From Prolixibacteraceae bacterium (lineage in GTDB: Bacteria > Bacteroidota > Bacteroidia > Bacteroidales > Prolixibacteraceae), in assembly GCA_019459525.1 (NCBI GenBank), contig JAIBEY010000112.1:1-34547 (forward strand): a stretch of DNA of 34,547 nucleotides, in the 5' to 3' direction. Positions 15,615-23,187 of the stretch are shown here, piece by piece; position 1 is the stretch's first letter; each line of letters opens with the position of its first letter. The translations under genes were made by a program, and so were the position numbers. The notes under the pieces are model-generated. The model was given only the letters and a program-made list of their open reading frames with translations, made no database searches and was not told the DNA's origin.

Positions 15615-16502
15615 ATGAGAAAAGCAGTACTATTCTTCCTTTTTATACTCCCAATGCTGGGATTTTCTGAAGACTATATCTGGTGGAACATCAAACATGG
15701 CTGGGAGCCGGGTAAACCCGGATGGCGGAACTATATGCGGATTACTCCCGGATATCTTGGCCCCAATGCCTTGCCGGTGCCTGATGTGAAAAAAGGAATT
15801 GTTCAATCAGGTTCAAACATAGAATTTGGTTTCGATTTTCATTTCATGGAAGGCGATCAGACACAGGATATTTTTGCAAAATATTACCGGTCGTTTGCCG
15901 ATGGTAAAGTTGCAATAGAGGTATATGGGGTAGTGATGGAGCATTATGTCATGTCGGAATTTATACGCGACGAACGCATTGCCCGCGATTTTGACGCGAA
16001 AGGTTTTGCTAATGGCGATTTGTACTTTTCAACTTTAGTTCAAGTGGTGAAAGGGCGGAAATTCCCGGATACTATGGTTCGGATGGCCGGAAGAACAGCA
16101 TCGGGCAATCAGCTCGAAGGTGCACGCTATGCCGACAGCCCGGGCTATTTCTTTGATTTCAGCTTTTCAAAAGCGTATGCAGGCAAGAAAGAAGGAATGA
16201 CCTTTTTGCCTTTTGCATCATTCGGCTTTTATTCCTGGCAAACCAATGATGAACTGAACCTTCAGAACGATGCCTGGATGTATGGTTTGGGTGCCGATTT
16301 AAAATGGTCGCAATGGTCGGTTTCCAATTCGCTGTCGGGTTATTCAGGCTACAAAAAAGAACGCGACATGCCTATGGTTTACACCTTCGATCTGAACCAC
16401 CATTTGAAAAATAAAACCATCAGGCTGCAATATTTGCATGGATTACGCGATTGGACCTACCAAACGGTAAAAATTTCGTTAATCTTACCTCTAAAGAATT
16501 AA
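15615..16502 (+). CDS. Hypothetical exported protein, probable beta-barrel
   Basis: I do not recognise a named family. The 295-residue protein has a signal peptide (MRKAVLFFLFILPMLGFS), then aromatic-rich sequence EDYIWWNIKHGWEPG. The C-terminal half has alternating hydrophobic/polar strands ending with SLILPLKN, e.g. FLPFASFGFYSWQTND, AWMYGLGADLKWSQWSV and KTIRLQYLHGLRDWTYQTVKISLIL. That pattern suggests an outer-membrane beta-barrel or beta-sandwich of the envelope. The C-terminal residue is Asn rather than the usual aromatic. The gene follows the peptidase terminator and ends 10 bases from the convergent dehydrogenase gene, with no terminator seen between. No functional link to either neighbour is shown. 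Confidence 0.75.
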   Translation: MRKAVLFFLFILPMLGFSEDYIWWNIKHGWEPGKPGWRNYMRITPGYLGPNALPVPDVKKGIVQSGSNIEFGFDFHFMEGDQTQDIFAKYYRSFADGKVAIEVYGVVMEHYVMSEFIRDERIARDFDAKGFANGDLYFSTLVQVVKGRKFPDTMVRMAGRTASGNQLEGARYADSPGYFFDFSFSKAYAGKKEGMTFLPFASFGFYSWQTNDELNLQNDAWMYGLGADLKWSQWSVSNSLSGYSGYKKERDMPMVYTFDLNHHLKNKTIRLQYLHGLRDWTYQTVKISLILPLKN

Positions 16503-16512
16503 CTCTTCGAAA

Positions 16513-17544
16513 TTAAGGCTTTAAGATCACTTTCATCAGTCCTGCTTCTTTGTTATACAGCCGGTGAAACCATTCGTTGCCTTCTTCCAAAGGCGCAACT
16601 TTGCTGATTAACCGGTCAACTTTAATTTTTCCGGATGCAATCAGTTCAAGGCAAAGCGGATATTCTCCAGCCGATGCACATGAACCCTGAAGTTTTAATT
16701 GACGGGTAACTACTTTTTGAAGCGGAAGTTTAACCTCCGGAGCCAGGTTTCCAATTAATGTGACGGTTCCGCCTTTTCGGGTGCAATCAATTGCCAAATT
16801 TACGGTAGGTTCAATTCCAACTACTTCCAAAACAAGGTCGGCGCCCCGGTTGTTGGTTTCGCTTTGTATCTTCTGAATAATATTCGGGTCAGTTGAATTT
16901 AGGATTAGGCTTGCACCCAGCTCCATGGCCAGATTGAGCTTTTCGTCAACCTGGTCAATGGCGATCACTTTCCTGCAACCAGCAGCTTTCAGGGCCTGGA
17001 TGCCCAGTAGCCCAATCATTCCACAGCCTATTACTACAGCAGTGTCACTGGCATTAACTGAGCTGATAGCCGCGGCATGCACGGCAACCGAGACGGCTTC
17101 AATCATGGCCGCCTGTTCAAAACTGATGTTTTCAGGAATGGCATAAAGGATGTGGGCCGGAACAGCTACAAATTCAGCGAAGGCTCCGTTTTGACGGTAC
17201 TCATCGCACGAAACGCCCAGCACACGTCGATTATCGCATAAATTAATATCGCTACGCTGGCAGTAAAAGCATTCGCCACACGAAATAGTCGAGTCGAAAG
17301 TTACCCGATCGCCAATTTTCCAGTTAGTTACATTTTTACCTAGTTCAGAAATAGTTCCGGAAGCTTCGTGCCCCATGATTACTGGAGGTTGCCGTCGGCC
17401 AGTACTGCCATCCATTCCGTGAACGTCGCTTCCGCAAATGCCGCAGGCTTCTACTTTAATCAATACCCATCCCGGTTTTAACGGTGGAATTTCAGTATCC
17501 CGAAGAGTAAATTCATTGTATTTTTCCAGAACCAGAGATTTCAT
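16513..17544 (-). CDS. Zinc-dependent medium-chain alcohol/polyol dehydrogenase (sorbitol/threonine dehydrogenase-like)
   Basis: MDR-superfamily oxidoreductase of 343 residues that should interconvert an alcohol or polyol and a ketone with NAD(H) in the cytosol. The GroES-like domain has the catalytic zinc ligands in CGICGSDVHG (Cys37) and GHE (His59, Glu60). Four structural-zinc cysteines are at 89, 92, 95 and 103 (CGECFYCQ, then NLC). The Rossmann domain follows with VIGCGMIGLLGIQ, and Asp in AIDQVDE suggests NAD preference. It lies 20 bases downstream of the sodium/solute symporter, so the pair forms an operon likely handling an imported sugar or polyol. The exact substrate cannot be named; sorbitol, L-threonine and galactitol-phosphate dehydrogenases all share these motifs. 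Confidence 0.9.
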   Translation of the reverse strand: MKSLVLEKYNEFTLRDTEIPPLKPGWVLIKVEACGICGSDVHGMDGSTGRRQPPVIMGHEASGTISELGKNVTNWKIGDRVTFDSTISCGECFYCQRSDINLCDNRRVLGVSCDEYRQNGAFAEFVAVPAHILYAIPENISFEQAAMIEAVSVAVHAAAISSVNASDTAVVIGCGMIGLLGIQALKAAGCRKVIAIDQVDEKLNLAMELGASLILNSTDPNIIQKIQSETNNRGADLVLEVVGIEPTVNLAIDCTRKGGTVTLIGNLAPEVKLPLQKVVTRQLKLQGSCASAGEYPLCLELIASGKIKVDRLISKVAPLEEGNEWFHRLYNKEAGLMKVILKP

Positions 17545-17564
17545 AGGCTTGGGTTAATTTGTTT

Positions 17565-18935
17565 TTAATCTGTTTGCAAAATTTCGCTTTCCGCCTCCTT
17601 TTTGTCTTTCTTCCCGAAAGGTAAAAAAAGCAGTACAAAATTTGCTAAAAAGCCAGAAATGAGGATGAATTGACCTGCTTCCGGCTGACTAAAAGTCATC
17701 ACCAACTTTCCGGTCAAGGCCAGTGCGCCACCGGCAAGCATGGCAGTAATCGCAAATCGTTTGTTGTACGGAAGGTTGAAAAGCGCAGCTACCATTGGAA
17801 TAATAAATGCCCCGGAATAAAAAGAAAGCGCCAACAAAAGGGATGAAACAATAGAGGTTACTTTTAAAGAAATAATCATACTCAGTAAGGCAATACCAAT
17901 TATAAAAAGTTTGGTTTGTTTGAATGATTTTTGAGTATTGATGTCTTTGTGAAACCATTCGCTTATAATCATGGCGGTAGTGAGCAGGGTAGTGGCCGCG
18001 GTAGATAGTACCGCCGAAATGAGCGCTGCGACCAAAATACCGGAAACCCATTCAGGCAAATAGACCGTGGCCAGGTTGACCAACGCCGAGCTGTTAACTG
18101 CATCCTGGTGAAATGTTGCCGCATAGGTTCCTACATAGGAAAGCACGAAAGCAAACGGAATCAGGATCAGTGCAACAATTAAAACACTATAAAAAGCCGT
18201 TTTCGAATCTTTGGCGCAAAAAACACGCGAATAAATGTCGGGGCCAACCACGAAAGTGCTCGAAAAGGTCAGGATCAGGATGAATAAATCGAAGGGCGAA
18301 AAAGAATCATTAAACGGGAAATGGCTTTTAAAATCGGGGATAGCCGATATACGATCAGCAGGAATCAAAAAGGCGGTAAGGATTAATCCGGCCAGAATAA
18401 AGAATGCCTGGAACAGATCCGTTTTCATGATCGAAACCTGACCGCCAATGTAGGTATAGATGATAAAAATAACGCCGGTAATCAGTACTCCAATCGAATA
18501 GCCGAGTCCAAAAAAGCTAACCAGGATTTGGGCTCCGGCAATAATTTGGGCAGCCACAATACCAAGCCAAGCCACCGGAATAATTACTGAAGTGACTTTC
18601 CTTGCCGATTCTCCATAATACTGGCCGATGAGTTCTGGTAGGGTGAATTTTCCTTTTGCATAAACTTTTCGCACAATTGGAAGTAGTCCGAACAATCCCA
18701 GGCTTGCAGATAAAATGTACCACGATGACGCCCACGATTGGCTGGCGCTCAACCCGATAGTTCCTAAAATAGCAGAGCCACCTAAAATAGTGGCCAGCAA
18801 ACTTCCGGAAATCTGCCAAATGCCGGTTTTTTTCCCAGCCAGAAAATAGTCAAACGGAGTTTTGATTTTCAGGAATGAATAAATTCCGATGAGAAGCAAA
18901 ATGATTCCGTAAATAATAAGAATGGTAATCTTCAT
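17565..18935 (-). CDS. Sodium:solute symporter (SSS family)
   Basis: Integral inner-membrane transporter of 456 residues with about 12-13 hydrophobic helices. It begins MKITILIIYGIILLLIGIYS with the conserved KTPFDYFLAGKKTGIWQ after helix 1. Typical SSS signatures include GSLLATILGGSAILG (sodium-site helix), GQYYGESARKV, FIIYTYIGGQVSIMKTDLFQ and ISAVLSTAATTLLTTA. The family couples Na+ entry to uptake of sugars, amino acids or organic acids; here the downstream polyol-type dehydrogenase and the divergent 3-keto-sugar genes favour a sugar or sugar derivative. It ends in a charged cytosolic tail (GKKDKKEAESEIL). It is the first gene of the minus-strand operon, with a -7 box at 18985-18992. Confidence 0.93.
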   Translation of the reverse strand: MKITILIIYGIILLLIGIYSFLKIKTPFDYFLAGKKTGIWQISGSLLATILGGSAILGTIGLSASQSWASSWYILSASLGLFGLLPIVRKVYAKGKFTLPELIGQYYGESARKVTSVIIPVAWLGIVAAQIIAGAQILVSFFGLGYSIGVLITGVIFIIYTYIGGQVSIMKTDLFQAFFILAGLILTAFLIPADRISAIPDFKSHFPFNDSFSPFDLFILILTFSSTFVVGPDIYSRVFCAKDSKTAFYSVLIVALILIPFAFVLSYVGTYAATFHQDAVNSSALVNLATVYLPEWVSGILVAALISAVLSTAATTLLTTAMIISEWFHKDINTQKSFKQTKLFIIGIALLSMIISLKVTSIVSSLLLALSFYSGAFIIPMVAALFNLPYNKRFAITAMLAGGALALTGKLVMTFSQPEAGQFILISGFLANFVLLFLPFGKKDKKEAESEILQTD

Positions 18936-18984
18936 AGCGCAAAATCAAGAATGCCGGGCAATTTCCCTGACAATGTCGAAGTAT

Positions 18985-18992
18985 CAAAAGTA
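18985..18992 (-). promoter_or_regulatory. -7 box for the symporter-dehydrogenase operon (TACTTTTG)
   Basis: The minus strand reads TACTTTTG, a full TAnnTTTG match, about 50 bases before the symporter start. No clear -33 TTG was found at 19-21 bases. The rest of the 18935-19196 gap holds the divergent promoter and a weak dyad (TTTGTCC near 19028 with GGACAAA near 19073). Confidence 0.5.
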
Positions 18993-19109
18993 TAAAGTCA
19001 AATGTTAAAATCCAGATTCAGTATAAATTTTTGTCCAAATAAATTTGGGGAACCCGGTTTGCCAGCGCCTGGGACAAATTTCCGCAAATGTGCATTGTGT
19101 TCAAGAACA

Positions 19110-19142
19110 TTGAAATAAAATTCATAAAAATATCTATTTTTG
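19110..19142 (+). promoter_or_regulatory. Promoter of the DUF1080/oxidoreductase genes
   Basis: TTG (19110-19112) and TATTTTTG (19135-19142, full TAnnTTTG match) are 22 bases apart. The ATG lies 54 bases downstream at 19196. The divergent symporter promoter is 118 bases away, so one regulator could serve both arms. Confidence 0.6.
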
Positions 19143-19195
19143 TTTCCGTTATCGTACACGGAAAGTTTAAATCTAAATCATAAACCAAAAAACGC

Positions 19196-20521
19196 ATGAA
19201 AAAAATTCCATTTTTATTTGCATTAGTATTCTTATTTACAGCGGTTTCTGCAAAAAAGAATGATGGATGGGTTTCCCTTTTTAACGGGAAAGATCTGACA
19301 GGCTGGTACCAGCTTAACGGGCAGGCCAAATACCACGTTGAAAAGGGCGAAATCGTAGGAACAACTGTTTCGGATACACCTAACTCCTTTCTGGCCACCG
19401 ACAAAGATTATGGTGATTTTATTCTCGAACTCGACTTGCTGGTTGCCAATAATATGAATTCCGGTATTCAATTCCGCAGTATCAGCAAACCTGATGTGAT
19501 GAATGGGCGTGTTCATGGTTATCAGTGTGAGGTTGACCCTTCAGATCGGGCATGGAGCGGAGGAATTTACGATGAAGCCCGTCGCGGATGGCTTTATACG
19601 GGCGAATTAAACCCTGCTGCAAAACCAGCCTTTAAAATGGGCAAATGGAATCATTATCGCATCGAATGTGTTGGAAGCAGTATTCGTACCTGGCTAAATG
19701 GTGTTCCGGTTGCTTATGTACTCGACAATATGACTCCTAGCGGTTTGATTGCCCTTCAGGTTCATTCCATCGGTAAAGATGTTGACCCCGGAAAACAAAT
19801 ACGTTGGAAGAATATCCGAATAAAAACTACAAATCTGAAACCTACTGAAACTGCTGATGTTTTTGTGGTGAATTTGTTGCCAAATACGCTTTGTCAGGCA
19901 GAAAAAGAACAAGGCTGGAAAATGCTTTTCGATGGAAAAACCACCACAGGCTGGAAAGCTGCCGGACAGGATAAATTTCCGAACGAAGGCTGGAAAGTGG
20001 AAGATGGAACGCTGATGGCTGTGGCTAAGGTTAAAGGCACTGACATTGTTTCAGAAGAAAAATTCTCGGCTTTCGAGTTTCAGTTCGAATTTAATTTTGC
20101 TGAAGGAGGCAATAGTGGTGTAAAATATTTCACCGGAAATGGCGGGCCATCCATTGGTCTGGAGTATCAGGTGCTTGACGATAAAAAACATCCGGATGCC
20201 AAAATGGGCGCTGTAGGAAACCGTACGATGGCTTCGCTTTACGACCTGATTCCGGCTGAAAAACAAGATCGTTTTACCAAACCCGCCGGAGAATGGAATA
20301 TTGGCCGCATTGTGGTTTATCCGGACAATCGCGTTGAACATTGGCTAAATGGGATGAAAGTAGTAGAATATGTGCGTGGTTCTAACATTTATAAAGCTTT
20401 GGTAGCGCGCAGCAAATATGCTGATTTTAAAGAATTTGGTATGGTAAAAGAAGCGCCTGTTCTGCTTCAGTATCATCAGGATCAGGTTAAGTTCAGAAGT
20501 TTGAAAATCAGAAAATTGTAA
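19196..20521 (+). CDS. Exported tandem DUF1080 protein (3-keto-disaccharide hydrolase family)
   Basis: Secreted protein of 441 residues with signal peptide MKKIPFLFALVFLFTAVSA. It carries two DUF1080 (3-keto-disaccharide hydrolase, concanavalin-like jelly-roll) domains. Domain 1 is about 24-213, opening GWVSLFNGKDLTGWYQLNG and including NSGIQFRS and GIYDEARRGW. Domain 2 is about 235-441, opening GWKMLFDGKTTTGWKAAGQ and including NSGVKYFTG and GALVARSKYADF-like sequence. The paired N/FxGKxxTGW openings and repeated NSG motifs show an internal duplication; single-domain proteins of roughly half this size are usual. Family knowledge: members act on 3-keto-glycosides made by dehydrogenases. The Gfo/Idh/MocA gene 19 bases downstream supplies a plausible partner. 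Confidence 0.9.
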   Translation: MKKIPFLFALVFLFTAVSAKKNDGWVSLFNGKDLTGWYQLNGQAKYHVEKGEIVGTTVSDTPNSFLATDKDYGDFILELDLLVANNMNSGIQFRSISKPDVMNGRVHGYQCEVDPSDRAWSGGIYDEARRGWLYTGELNPAAKPAFKMGKWNHYRIECVGSSIRTWLNGVPVAYVLDNMTPSGLIALQVHSIGKDVDPGKQIRWKNIRIKTTNLKPTETADVFVVNLLPNTLCQAEKEQGWKMLFDGKTTTGWKAAGQDKFPNEGWKVEDGTLMAVAKVKGTDIVSEEKFSAFEFQFEFNFAEGGNSGVKYFTGNGGPSIGLEYQVLDDKKHPDAKMGAVGNRTMASLYDLIPAEKQDRFTKPAGEWNIGRIVVYPDNRVEHWLNGMKVVEYVRGSNIYKALVARSKYADFKEFGMVKEAPVLLQYHQDQVKFRSLKIRKL

Positions 20522-20540
20522 ACCCTAAATCAATAAAACC

Positions 20541-21887
20541 ATGAGTACTAATCGGAGAGAATTTATACGCAATGTAGCTGTTGGGGCTGCCGGTATAACC
20601 ATTGGCGGGATGGCTTCAGGTTTCAGCGCAAAAAGTTATTCGCGTATTGTTGGTGCCAACGACCGCTTGAGCGTGGCCCTTATGGGCTGTGGCCGCCGGG
20701 TTGGAGCTTATTATGCTGCACTTCAGGACAAAAAAAATAATGTAGATGTGGCCTACATCTGCGATGTCATGAAAAAACAACGCGAGAAAGTGGGCAAAGA
20801 TCTGGCGGGAAAAGTTTCAGGGAAAGCTGCACTGGTGAACGATATTCACGAAATTTGGAACGACCAGAGTGTTGATGCGATATTCAATGCAACACCTGAC
20901 CACTGGCATGCCCCGGGAACCTGGATGGCTATGCAGGCAGGCAAACATGTGTATATTGAAAAACCTTGTAGCCACAATCCCCGCGAAGGTGAATTGTTGG
21001 TAGCCTTTACCCAAAAATATGGTAAGGTGGTTCAAATGGGTAATCAGCAGCGTTCGTCAAAAGAATCTCAGGAAATTATCGCCGAAATACATAAAGGTGC
21101 AATTGGAGATGTATATAAGGCTGTTGCTTTTTATGCCAATACCCGGGGCGAATGTCCGGTTCCTAAAAAAGCTCCGGTACCGGATGGGCTGGATTGGGAA
21201 CTGTTTCAGGGACCAGCGCCACGCCGCGAATACATGCACGACATTTGGGATTACAACTGGCACTGGTACGGATGGAATTGGGGAACCGCCGAAACCGGAA
21301 ACAATGCCACTCATGAGCTAGACATAGCTCGGTGGGCACTTCAGGTAAAATACCCTGATTACGTTGAATGTGAAGCCGCCAAACGTCATTTTCTGAATGA
21401 TGGCTGGGAGATGTACGACACCATGGATGCTACTTTCCGGTTCCCCGGAAATAAAGTGATTAAATGGGACGGTAAAAGTCGTAACGGGCACAAAACATAT
21501 GGGTCGGATCGTGGTACGATTATATACGGAAGCGAAGGTTCTGTTTTTGTAAACCGTGAAGGGTACACGCTTTTCGATCGCAGTGGTAAGAAAATTAAAG
21601 ACAGTAAATCATCGGGAAGCGAAGCCGGAACGGCATTAGGTGGTGGTGGCGATATGACTGACGGACACGTAGCTAATTTCTTCAACGTTATTCGTGGCAC
21701 CGAAACCAAACTGAATTCGCCAATTGAAGAGGGTGCTATCAGTCAGATGATGACTCATTACGCCAATATTTCATATCGCATCAATAAATCGTTCAAAGTG
21801 AATGCCGAAACTGGCCGCATTCTGGATAAGGATGGGATGAAACTTTGGGGGCGCGAATACCACAAGGGCTGGGAACCTAAATTGTAA
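20541..21887 (+). CDS. Gfo/Idh/MocA family oxidoreductase, Tat-exported
   Basis: NAD(P)-dependent sugar oxidoreductase of 448 residues. The N-terminus NRREFIRNVAVGAAGITIG is a twin-arginine signal, implying folded export with bound cofactor. The Rossmann fold starts SVALMGCGRRVGAYYA (about 44-59). The catalytic-lysine motif YIEKPCSHN places Lys at 141, after the typical DHWHAPGTWMAMQAGKHV. The C-terminal sheet domain has WHWYGWNWGTAETGNNATHE and LDIARWAL, the conserved family signature. It is directly downstream of the DUF1080 gene, so envelope oxidation of a glycoside to its 3-keto form, followed by hydrolysis, is the natural reading; the direction and substrate are inference. Confidence 0.93.
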   Translation: MSTNRREFIRNVAVGAAGITIGGMASGFSAKSYSRIVGANDRLSVALMGCGRRVGAYYAALQDKKNNVDVAYICDVMKKQREKVGKDLAGKVSGKAALVNDIHEIWNDQSVDAIFNATPDHWHAPGTWMAMQAGKHVYIEKPCSHNPREGELLVAFTQKYGKVVQMGNQQRSSKESQEIIAEIHKGAIGDVYKAVAFYANTRGECPVPKKAPVPDGLDWELFQGPAPRREYMHDIWDYNWHWYGWNWGTAETGNNATHELDIARWALQVKYPDYVECEAAKRHFLNDGWEMYDTMDATFRFPGNKVIKWDGKSRNGHKTYGSDRGTIIYGSEGSVFVNREGYTLFDRSGKKIKDSKSSGSEAGTALGGGGDMTDGHVANFFNVIRGTETKLNSPIEEGAISQMMTHYANISYRINKSFKVNAETGRILDKDGMKLWGREYHKGWEPKL

Positions 21888-21926
21888 AAAAGTGATCAAT
21901 TATTAATCGAAAAAGTACTTTTTTTT

Positions 21927-22008
21927 ACCACAGATTTCTCTGATTTTCACAGATTTAAAAACAAATAAAGTAAATTTTCAATCTGTGTCAATCTGTGTAA
22001 TCTGTGGT
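21927..22008. repeat. Long imperfect inverted repeat with three AATCTGTG units
   Basis: The right arm has three AATCTGTG copies (21980-21987, 21990-21997, 21999-22006). The left arm carries their complements, partly degenerate (ACCACAGATT at 21927 and TCACAGATT near 21947). The arms pair over about 30 bases around an AT-rich loop, and T-runs flank both sides. It may terminate the oxidoreductase transcript and resembles intergenic ACACAGATT repeats scattered in many environmental genomes. Confidence 0.7.
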
Positions 22009-22057
22009 TTTTCTTTTTTGTGTATTTTCGTGACACTAAAAAACTAAAACTAAACGA

Positions 22058-22963
22058 ATGCTTAAACTGATGCCGCTTATTCTATTGATATTCTTTTCGT
22101 TTTCAGGAAAAGCTCAGATAAACATGGTTGTAAAAAACGGTGGTTTCCTTTTTCTGGAAGGCAAAGACAGCATTTTCTTTTATCAGAAAAGTCCGAAAGA
22201 CAAGGACGGACTTTACAGCCGGTGTAATTATATCCACCCGCTTTATGGGCCTGAAGGTTCGCGTTTAACCGAAGATTTTCCGGCCGATCATCTGCATCAT
22301 CGCGGTATTTTCTGGGCCTGGCACCAGATCTTAATTGATGGGCAGTCGGTTTCAGACGGATGGGAATTGAAAAATTTTCAGCAAAAGGTAAGTAATTTCG
22401 AATTCAGGCTGCAAAAGGGATGTGGGCATATAACCACCATGGTTGATTGGAAATCACCTTTGTGGAAAGATGGTTCGGAAGCTTATCTGAAAGAAGAAAC
22501 CCAAATTACGATATATCCCAAAATGGGAAATTATCGTCGATACGATTTTGAGATCAGGTTAAAGCCTCTAACAGATCGTTTAAGTTTGGGTGGATCGGAT
22601 GACGAAAAAGGATACAGTGGGTTTTCTGCGCGCCTTAACCTGCCTGCTGACGTGAGTTTTTCAGGCGATAAAGGTGTGGTTAAACCTACCAATGCAGCTA
22701 TTTTTGCCGGAAATGTCATGAAAATTACAGGCTCATTTCTGAAGGAAGGGAAAAAGGGTGGGGTGGTAATCTGGAGTGATCCTTCAAATCCGTCTCCAGC
22801 CAACAGTTGGATACTGCGAAATAAGGCAAGTATGCAAAATGTGGCCTATCCGGGGCGCATCCCGGTCTCCGTTCCGTTTGATCAGCCATTGGTGCTGAAA
22901 TATTCGTTGCTTGTTTTTCAGGGTGATATGAGCGTAAAACAGATTAAAAAAGCAGTAAAATAA
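22058..22963 (+). CDS. PmoA-like (DUF6807) exported protein
   Basis: Exported protein of 301 residues with a signal peptide ending SFSGKAQ. The sequence matches the DUF6807/PmoA-like family: RCNYIHPLYGPEGSRLTEDF is followed by the histidine-rich DHLHHRGIFWAWHQ near 80-93, the family hallmark, and a long beta-rich remainder (KGYSGFSARLNLPADVSF, VIWSDPSNPSPANSW). Despite the name it is unrelated to the particulate methane monooxygenase subunit; it is predicted to have a galactose-mutarotase-like beta-sandwich, and its biochemical role is not settled. In Bacteroidota and Planctomycetota it is often beside Gfo/Idh/MocA and DUF1080 genes, as here. It is separated from the oxidoreductase by a 170-base gap holding the inverted repeat, so it may be transcribed separately. 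Confidence 0.85.
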   Translation: MLKLMPLILLIFFSFSGKAQINMVVKNGGFLFLEGKDSIFFYQKSPKDKDGLYSRCNYIHPLYGPEGSRLTEDFPADHLHHRGIFWAWHQILIDGQSVSDGWELKNFQQKVSNFEFRLQKGCGHITTMVDWKSPLWKDGSEAYLKEETQITIYPKMGNYRRYDFEIRLKPLTDRLSLGGSDDEKGYSGFSARLNLPADVSFSGDKGVVKPTNAAIFAGNVMKITGSFLKEGKKGGVVIWSDPSNPSPANSWILRNKASMQNVAYPGRIPVSVPFDQPLVLKYSLLVFQGDMSVKQIKKAVK

Positions 22964-22967
22964 TTCG

Positions 22968-23150
22968 GAATTATCGGTTTACAGGTTATGAATAGCCCCG
23001 ACCTTTAGGTCAGGGGAAAATGAGAAACAGACCAATCGGGGCTTTAGCCGAAATTATTGAATGTTTCGGCTAAAGCCGGGATACGGATTATTCATCTTTC
23101 AACGGCATAAATGCCGTTGCTATTCAAATCAACCATATATCCGATAATTC
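22968..23150. repeat. Nested palindromic element with terminal inverted repeats (MITE/REP-cluster-like)
   Basis: Outer ends GAATTATCGG (22968-22977) and CCGATAATTC (23141-23150) are perfect 10-bp inverted repeats. Inside, GAATAGC (22990-22996) pairs with GCTATTC (23119-23125). Three internal hairpins follow in order: CCCCGACC/GGTCAGGGG (22996-23016); a perfect 14-bp stem GGCTTTAGCCGAAA/TTTCGGCTAAAGCC (23040-23053 with 23064-23077); and CAACGGCAT/ATGCCGTTG (23100-23119) with a 2-base loop. It fills the PmoA-cupin intergenic gap and has no coding capacity. A non-autonomous mobile element or REP cluster is inferred. Confidence 0.75.
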
Positions 23151-23187
23151 TGGTAATTTAATAGTAAATCGTAAATAAAACTAAAAT

